From assembly GCA_037367405.1 (NCBI GenBank), contig JAZKJV010002956.1, positions 310,001 to 374,000 on the forward strand: a stretch of 64,000 bases of DNA. The letters run 5' to 3'. The position numbers and the translations under genes are program-made. The DNA is from Ottelia alismoides (Eukaryota; Streptophyta; Magnoliopsida; Alismatales; Hydrocharitaceae). This document shows, one piece after another, positions 60,739 through 64,000 of the stretch. Every line of letters starts with the position of its first letter. Positions within the stretch are counted from its first letter, which is position 1. Under the pieces are notes generated by a model. That model searched no databases, was not told where the DNA came from, and worked only from the letters and a program-made list of their open reading frames with translations.

Positions 60739-60990
60739 GACCCCCCTACCCATTCATTCTCTACAACTTACACTACCACCACCCCAAGGGCTAGGGTCGA
60801 GAGGTTGGGAGGAGGAGTGGAATGCGAGGGAGGAGCGCTAGCGAAGCGCTGCCGGGAGAACGAGGAGAAGAAAGGTATGATCCTCTCTTAGTTGCTTCGT
60901 AAGTTAGGCTTTCAAATTATACTCTTGTTCTTCCAAGTTTTGTTTTTGATTCATATTTCTTTCCGATTCGTTTTCCTGTTGTGGTTCGAG

Positions 60991-61310
60991 GAGAAATCTG
61001 TGTAACACCCTACTTAGGTGCGGGCGGCTATGCACGTCAGTGACCCCGTGATTCGTCACACGTTCACTCATCTAAGACGCGTGGTGTCTACCGATTCTCC
61101 ATCGTTTATGTTTCTATTCTTCGTACTATGCTTTTATAGTTATTTTGATGGAGAAATCTGTGTAATACCCTACTTAGGTGCGGGCGGCTGTGCATGTCAG
61201 TGACCCTGTGATTCGTCACACGTTCACTCACCTAAGATGTGTGGTGTCTACCGGTTCTTCATCTCTTGTTGTTGAGTATATTCTTTCAGTTTCATTGTTA
61301 TTTTCCTCTC
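60991..61310 (+). repeat. 160-base tandem duplication in the CHR-1 LTR
   Basis: GAGAAATCTGTGTAACACCC at 60,991 recurs as GAGAAATCTGTGTAATACCC at 61,151. The units differ at scattered sites. Each contains CTTAGGTGCGG and, further on, CACCTAAGA or ATCTAAGA, so a CTTAGGTG...CACCTAAG inverted pair is part of the unit. Confidence 0.8.
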
Positions 61311-61350
61311 GATTGATTTTATAGAGGAAACTCTTTTCGTTTTTATTTTG

Positions 61351-61530
61351 AAATATGTCCCGATATAAGGGGAAACTCTGCCGAAATTTTCCGAGAAATA
61401 TGTCCCGATATAAGGGGAAACTCTGCAGAAATTTTCCGAGAAATATATCCCGATATAAGGGGAAACTCTGCCGAAATTTTCCGAGAAATATATCCCGATA
61501 TAAGGGGAAACTCTGTCGAATTTCTAAGAG
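61351..61530 (+). repeat. 45-base minisatellite, four units
   Basis: AAATATGTCCCGATATAAGG starts units at 61,351, 61,396, 61,441 and 61,486 (the last two have AAATATATCC). The unit length is 15 codons, so the frame 61,355-61,612 shows SRYKGKLCRNFPRN repeated. That frame is a by-product of the repeat, not a gene. A shorter 9-base repeat, GTTCTTCGC, follows at 61,548-61,590. Confidence 0.85.
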
Positions 61531-63078
61531 AAAATATGTTCTTGACGTTCTTCGTGTTCTTCGCGTTCTTCGCGTTCTTCGTTCGTTCTTCGCATTCTTA
61601 ACATGTTCTTAGCGTTTTGATACGAAAAATGAAATTCGATCTTTTCAGGAGCCTTAAATTAGCCTTCCTAAAAACGAAACTCGATAAAGCCTTGCATACA
61701 CGAGAGAGAGCTCGATTAGGTAACGAAATCCTTCTTTTTGCTGTTGGGTTTTCATACAAAATTATTGAAATTCTTGATTTAGTGTTCTTTGCTACGAAGA
61801 ACCCTAATTTTGGCTATTTTTGAAAAAGTCTGAAGAATTGCTTTGTAATTCCCACTAAAATAAGATTTACACATCAAATTGATGCGTTGGCTCTGAAAGT
61901 TAGGGTTTGGGAGTTAAAATAGGCATAAATAGGAGTATACATATGGTTATGAATAATATATATGTGAGTCGATACCAAGTATTGCGGTTTATGCAAATCA
62001 AAGACTTAACGAAAGAATTACATCATGTGAATTGGTGTGATTTGAGTTGGATCCTGAAAAGGATCATGTGTCACGATAAGGATGACTGGGAGTAGTACTA
62101 CAGGTCGGGCATGCAACCTGTAGGTTGTCGGAAGGAACCCGTATTGGCATTTCCCTACCTAGGTGGTACACGGTTGCCCTGTTATGATTAGTGCGCACAA
62201 ATTGAATGTTTTGCAACGCGTGGTACCGGGAGCCAATATATTCGGGTTGGAACGACGGATGATGTGATCATGTCATGTGGAGGCACGAGTGGTTCAATAG
62301 CGGCTGGGTCACGATAACATGTATTTAAAGCCGCTATGTTATATGATTAAATGTTAGCCTGAGGTTTTAAGCAACCGAGTCCTTGAGGACGGTGTGCTCA
62401 TTTGATTTTCCAGGCTGAGGGTTGAGACCCTGTTTAATAAAATAAAAGGAAATTGTCAGGATAGTATTGGAGGATTGGTTGAGGCGACGTGCGGCGGCAT
62501 AAGCTTACCAAGATCAACACAATCTCCAATCCTGAAGCATCCACAGCTTCGGAGTCCAAGAATGGTGGGGTTCCCCTGGACTAATCCCTGATGTGGAATA
62601 GAAAGGAATAGGACTTAAATTAATAAAAAGGAATGAAATATTGTGATATCAAGTTTTGAAAAAATTTACACAATTTATTTGCTTTTCTCTTCTTCGTTAC
62701 TTAGCATTCGCTAATTTTTATCCTATGATTTATGGAAAACTCAACAGGTATCGGTGAGCCATAGCAAGGACTTTAAAAATTCATCCGTCTTACATACTAG
62801 ACATCTAGCCAGCCACAGTAGCTTTACTCTTTAAGGTAGTTAGTAATCTTTTGTGTATTTTCCTTTCAAGCTGATGTACATGTAATGGTTATAGTGGGAC
62901 AATGTATACTCTAAACATTATTTTGTGAATGGAAAAGTGTTGAAATACTTTCTTCCGAGTATTTTTATTTGCAGTATATTTCTGAATGTTAGTTGTGATT
63001 GTTGAATAAATTATTGCTGAGTAACCAGATCCGGATATGGGAGGATCCGACGGCCCAAGAAACGGGGTCGTTACAGAT

Positions 63079-63090
63079 TGGTATCAGAGC
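63079..63090 (+). promoter_or_regulatory. Primer-binding site, initiator tRNA-Met
   Basis: TGGTATCAGAGC, three bases after the LTR end (GTTACA GAT). Same tRNA as the Copia elements. Confidence 0.9.
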
Positions 63091-63273
63091 TCGGTTACTC
63101 CAGTAATTTATTTAGTAATTAATAACTATGAGCGGTATTCAGAAACTAAGGTTGTATTAAGATCCTTTGATCTTAATAAATGACTGCAGTACCATTCACA
63201 AGTCATTGTCCCTGATGTACATCATGCTAAGACATATAGGATCTGACTTTTAACCTTAACTCACCCCAGGATC

Positions 63274-64000
63274 ATGGCAGACCAAGACATGTCTAGACAA
63301 TTAGCGGCTATGATGGCAATGCTCCAAGACATGGGGCAAAGGCAACAAGCATTGGAGGAGAGGCTAAATGCACAGGCTGAGAGACCCGAGTCATCTAAGC
63401 CTGCGGATGCTAGGATTGAAGGTTCTGTTCATCTTTCTGAGGAAGAATCTAGTTACCATCCTTCAACTGAGTCAGCTCCTACCCCGGTTGAAGGAGCAAT
63501 GGAGAAGGCCCTTCTTAGACACCAAACATTACTAGATAATTACCGAAAAGGAAAAATTCCTCGATTCAAAGGTGTAGAGACACCTGCCGAGGCTGAATTA
63601 TGGCTTGATGACGTCAGTAGGATGCTGAGAATAATACACGCACCAGCAGATACTTGGGTGCACTTTGCTGATTACTCCTTAGCAGACTATGCAAGACGAT
63701 GGTGGAGAGCCATTTCCAAGAAATTAGCAGATCCTGTTCCATGGGATATCTTCGAAGAGAGGTTCCGAGCTCACTTTTGTCCCTCTCATTGGGAAGAATT
63801 AAAGAGGAGAGAGTTGGCTTCTCTGAATCAGGGTTCTAAGACTGTACGAGATTATCATATCCACTTTACTAAGCTACTACGATACTCACCAGCTCTAGAA
63901 GCTTCACCACAAGAGTGTCTTACCAAATTTGTTAGCGGTCTTCAGGGTGATCTACGAGCAAAGCTTGCTGGTTTTAGAGCCACAACCGTAGATGAAGCAA
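63274..64000 (+). CDS. Chromovirus gag (5' part, continues beyond window)
   Basis: Gag forms the virus-like particle that packages element RNA in the cytoplasm. The frame is open for 242 codons from the ATG at 63,274 (context GATCATGGC) to the window edge. Residues 1-35 are Met/Gln-rich and probably helical (MAMLQDMGQRQQALEERL). Residues 36-75 are acidic and Ser/Pro-rich. The Retrotrans_gag core runs from about residue 97: PRFKGVETPAEAELWLDDV, then ARRWWRAI (141-147), FEERFRAHFCPSHWEELKRR, YHIHFTKLLRYSP and FVSGLQGDLRAKL. No stop or shift is seen. It is the only intact coding sequence in the window. The zinc knuckle and pol would follow outside. Confidence 0.85.
   Translation, partial: MADQDMSRQLAAMMAMLQDMGQRQQALEERLNAQAERPESSKPADARIEGSVHLSEEESSYHPSTESAPTPVEGAMEKALLRHQTLLDNYRKGKIPRFKGVETPAEAELWLDDVSRMLRIIHAPADTWVHFADYSLADYARRWWRAISKKLADPVPWDIFEERFRAHFCPSHWEELKRRELASLNQGSKTVRDYHIHFTKLLRYSPALEASPQECLTKFVSGLQGDLRAKLAGFRATTVDEA

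Larger units (their letters stand above)
59062..63075 (+). repeat. CHR-1 5' LTR, about 4.0 kb
   Basis: TGATGAAACCCCC to ...GGGTCGTTACA, then three bases and the primer site. U3 contains two GCCACGTGG boxes (59,361 and 59,383), repeated AAACCATGG words and a TATA box at 60,731. After the TATA box come a 160-base tandem duplication (60,991-61,310) and a 45-base minisatellite (61,351-61,530). An alternative start is TGTAACACCC at 61,001, whose TGTAAC is the reverse complement of the terminal GTTACA. I prefer 59,062 because it is the breakpoint and because the TATA box lies inside. Confidence 0.6.
59062..64000 (+). mobile_element. CHR-1, Ty3/gypsy chromovirus-like element, 5' part
   Basis: The element carries a 5' LTR (59,062-63,075), an initiator tRNA-Met primer site (63,079-63,090), a leader and an open gag from 63,274 that continues past the window. 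The left edge is set by the break in ATH-C gag (GAGGTG then TGATGAAACC). The LTR end is GTTACA. Gag sequence and LTR length suggest the Tekay/Del group, but with no RT or chromodomain in view this is not certain. An intact gag makes it the youngest element here. A relic of the same family lies at 10,160-10,892. Confidence 0.75.

Noticed and set aside
61355..61612. 85-codon frame with repeated SRYKGKLCRNFPRN peptide
   Set aside because: Produced by a 45-base minisatellite whose length is a multiple of three; located in an LTR leader.
61001..63075. CHR-1 LTR starting at TGTAACACCC
   Set aside because: Attractive because TGTAAC mirrors the terminal GTTACA. But the word and its 10-base upstream flank are duplicated at 61,151, the TATA box would lie outside, and the insertion breakpoint is at 59,062. 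Kept only as an alternative.

Overview
This window looks like nuclear DNA from a seed plant, most likely a flowering plant. I see no host gene, rRNA, tRNA or CRISPR array. Almost everything is nested retrotransposon sequence. The plant assignment rests on primer-binding sites matching plant tRNA-Asp (Athila type) and initiator tRNA-Met (Copia and chromovirus types), on a plant-type RTE LINE, and on very AT-rich DNA broken by GC-rich blocks inside LTRs. Family names (Athila-like, Copia, chromovirus, RTE) come from motif recognition by eye, not from a search.

Layout. 1-1,258 and 8,647 to about 9,790: internal part of an Athila-like element (ATH-A), split by a minus-strand Copia element (COP-1, 1,259-8,646). 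About 10,160-10,892: piece of a chromovirus LTR. 10,893-14,895 and 30,464-32,005: a plus-strand Copia element (COP-2), split by a complete non-autonomous Athila-like element (ATH-B, 14,896-30,463, 5-bp duplication GTGAC). The 5' LTR of ATH-B holds a minus-strand solo LTR (16,415-19,875, duplication CTCAC). 32,006-42,375: a decayed Athila relative (ATH-D) interrupted by an RTE LINE (about 36,735-40,032). 42,376-49,850: rearranged minus-strand Athila gag, integrase and RT remains with type-2 LTR pieces. 49,851-51,600: unassigned. 51,600-53,961: another type-2 LTR, cut by ATH-C (53,962-59,061). ATH-C is cut in gag by a young-looking chromovirus (CHR-1, 59,062 to the window end) whose gag frame is still open at base 64,000.

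Relative ages can be read from the nesting: COP-2 is older than ATH-B, which is older than the solo LTR. The type-2 LTR at 51.6 kb is older than ATH-C, which is older than CHR-1. All coding regions except the CHR-1 gag carry stops or frameshifts.

The most unusual signal is in the internal domain of ATH-A and ATH-B. Neither has a recognisable pol gene. Instead each carries a series of short DNA hairpins that ends in repeated hairpins of the type TATACTTAGG...CCTAAGTATA followed by a G-run. The G-run copies resemble the polypurine tract that directly precedes the 3' LTR of ATH-B (GTATAGGGGGG, then TGATGAAT). Many LTRs of this family also start with a palindrome, TGATGAAT...ATTCATCA. I could not find these arrays described under any name I know, but no database search was possible.
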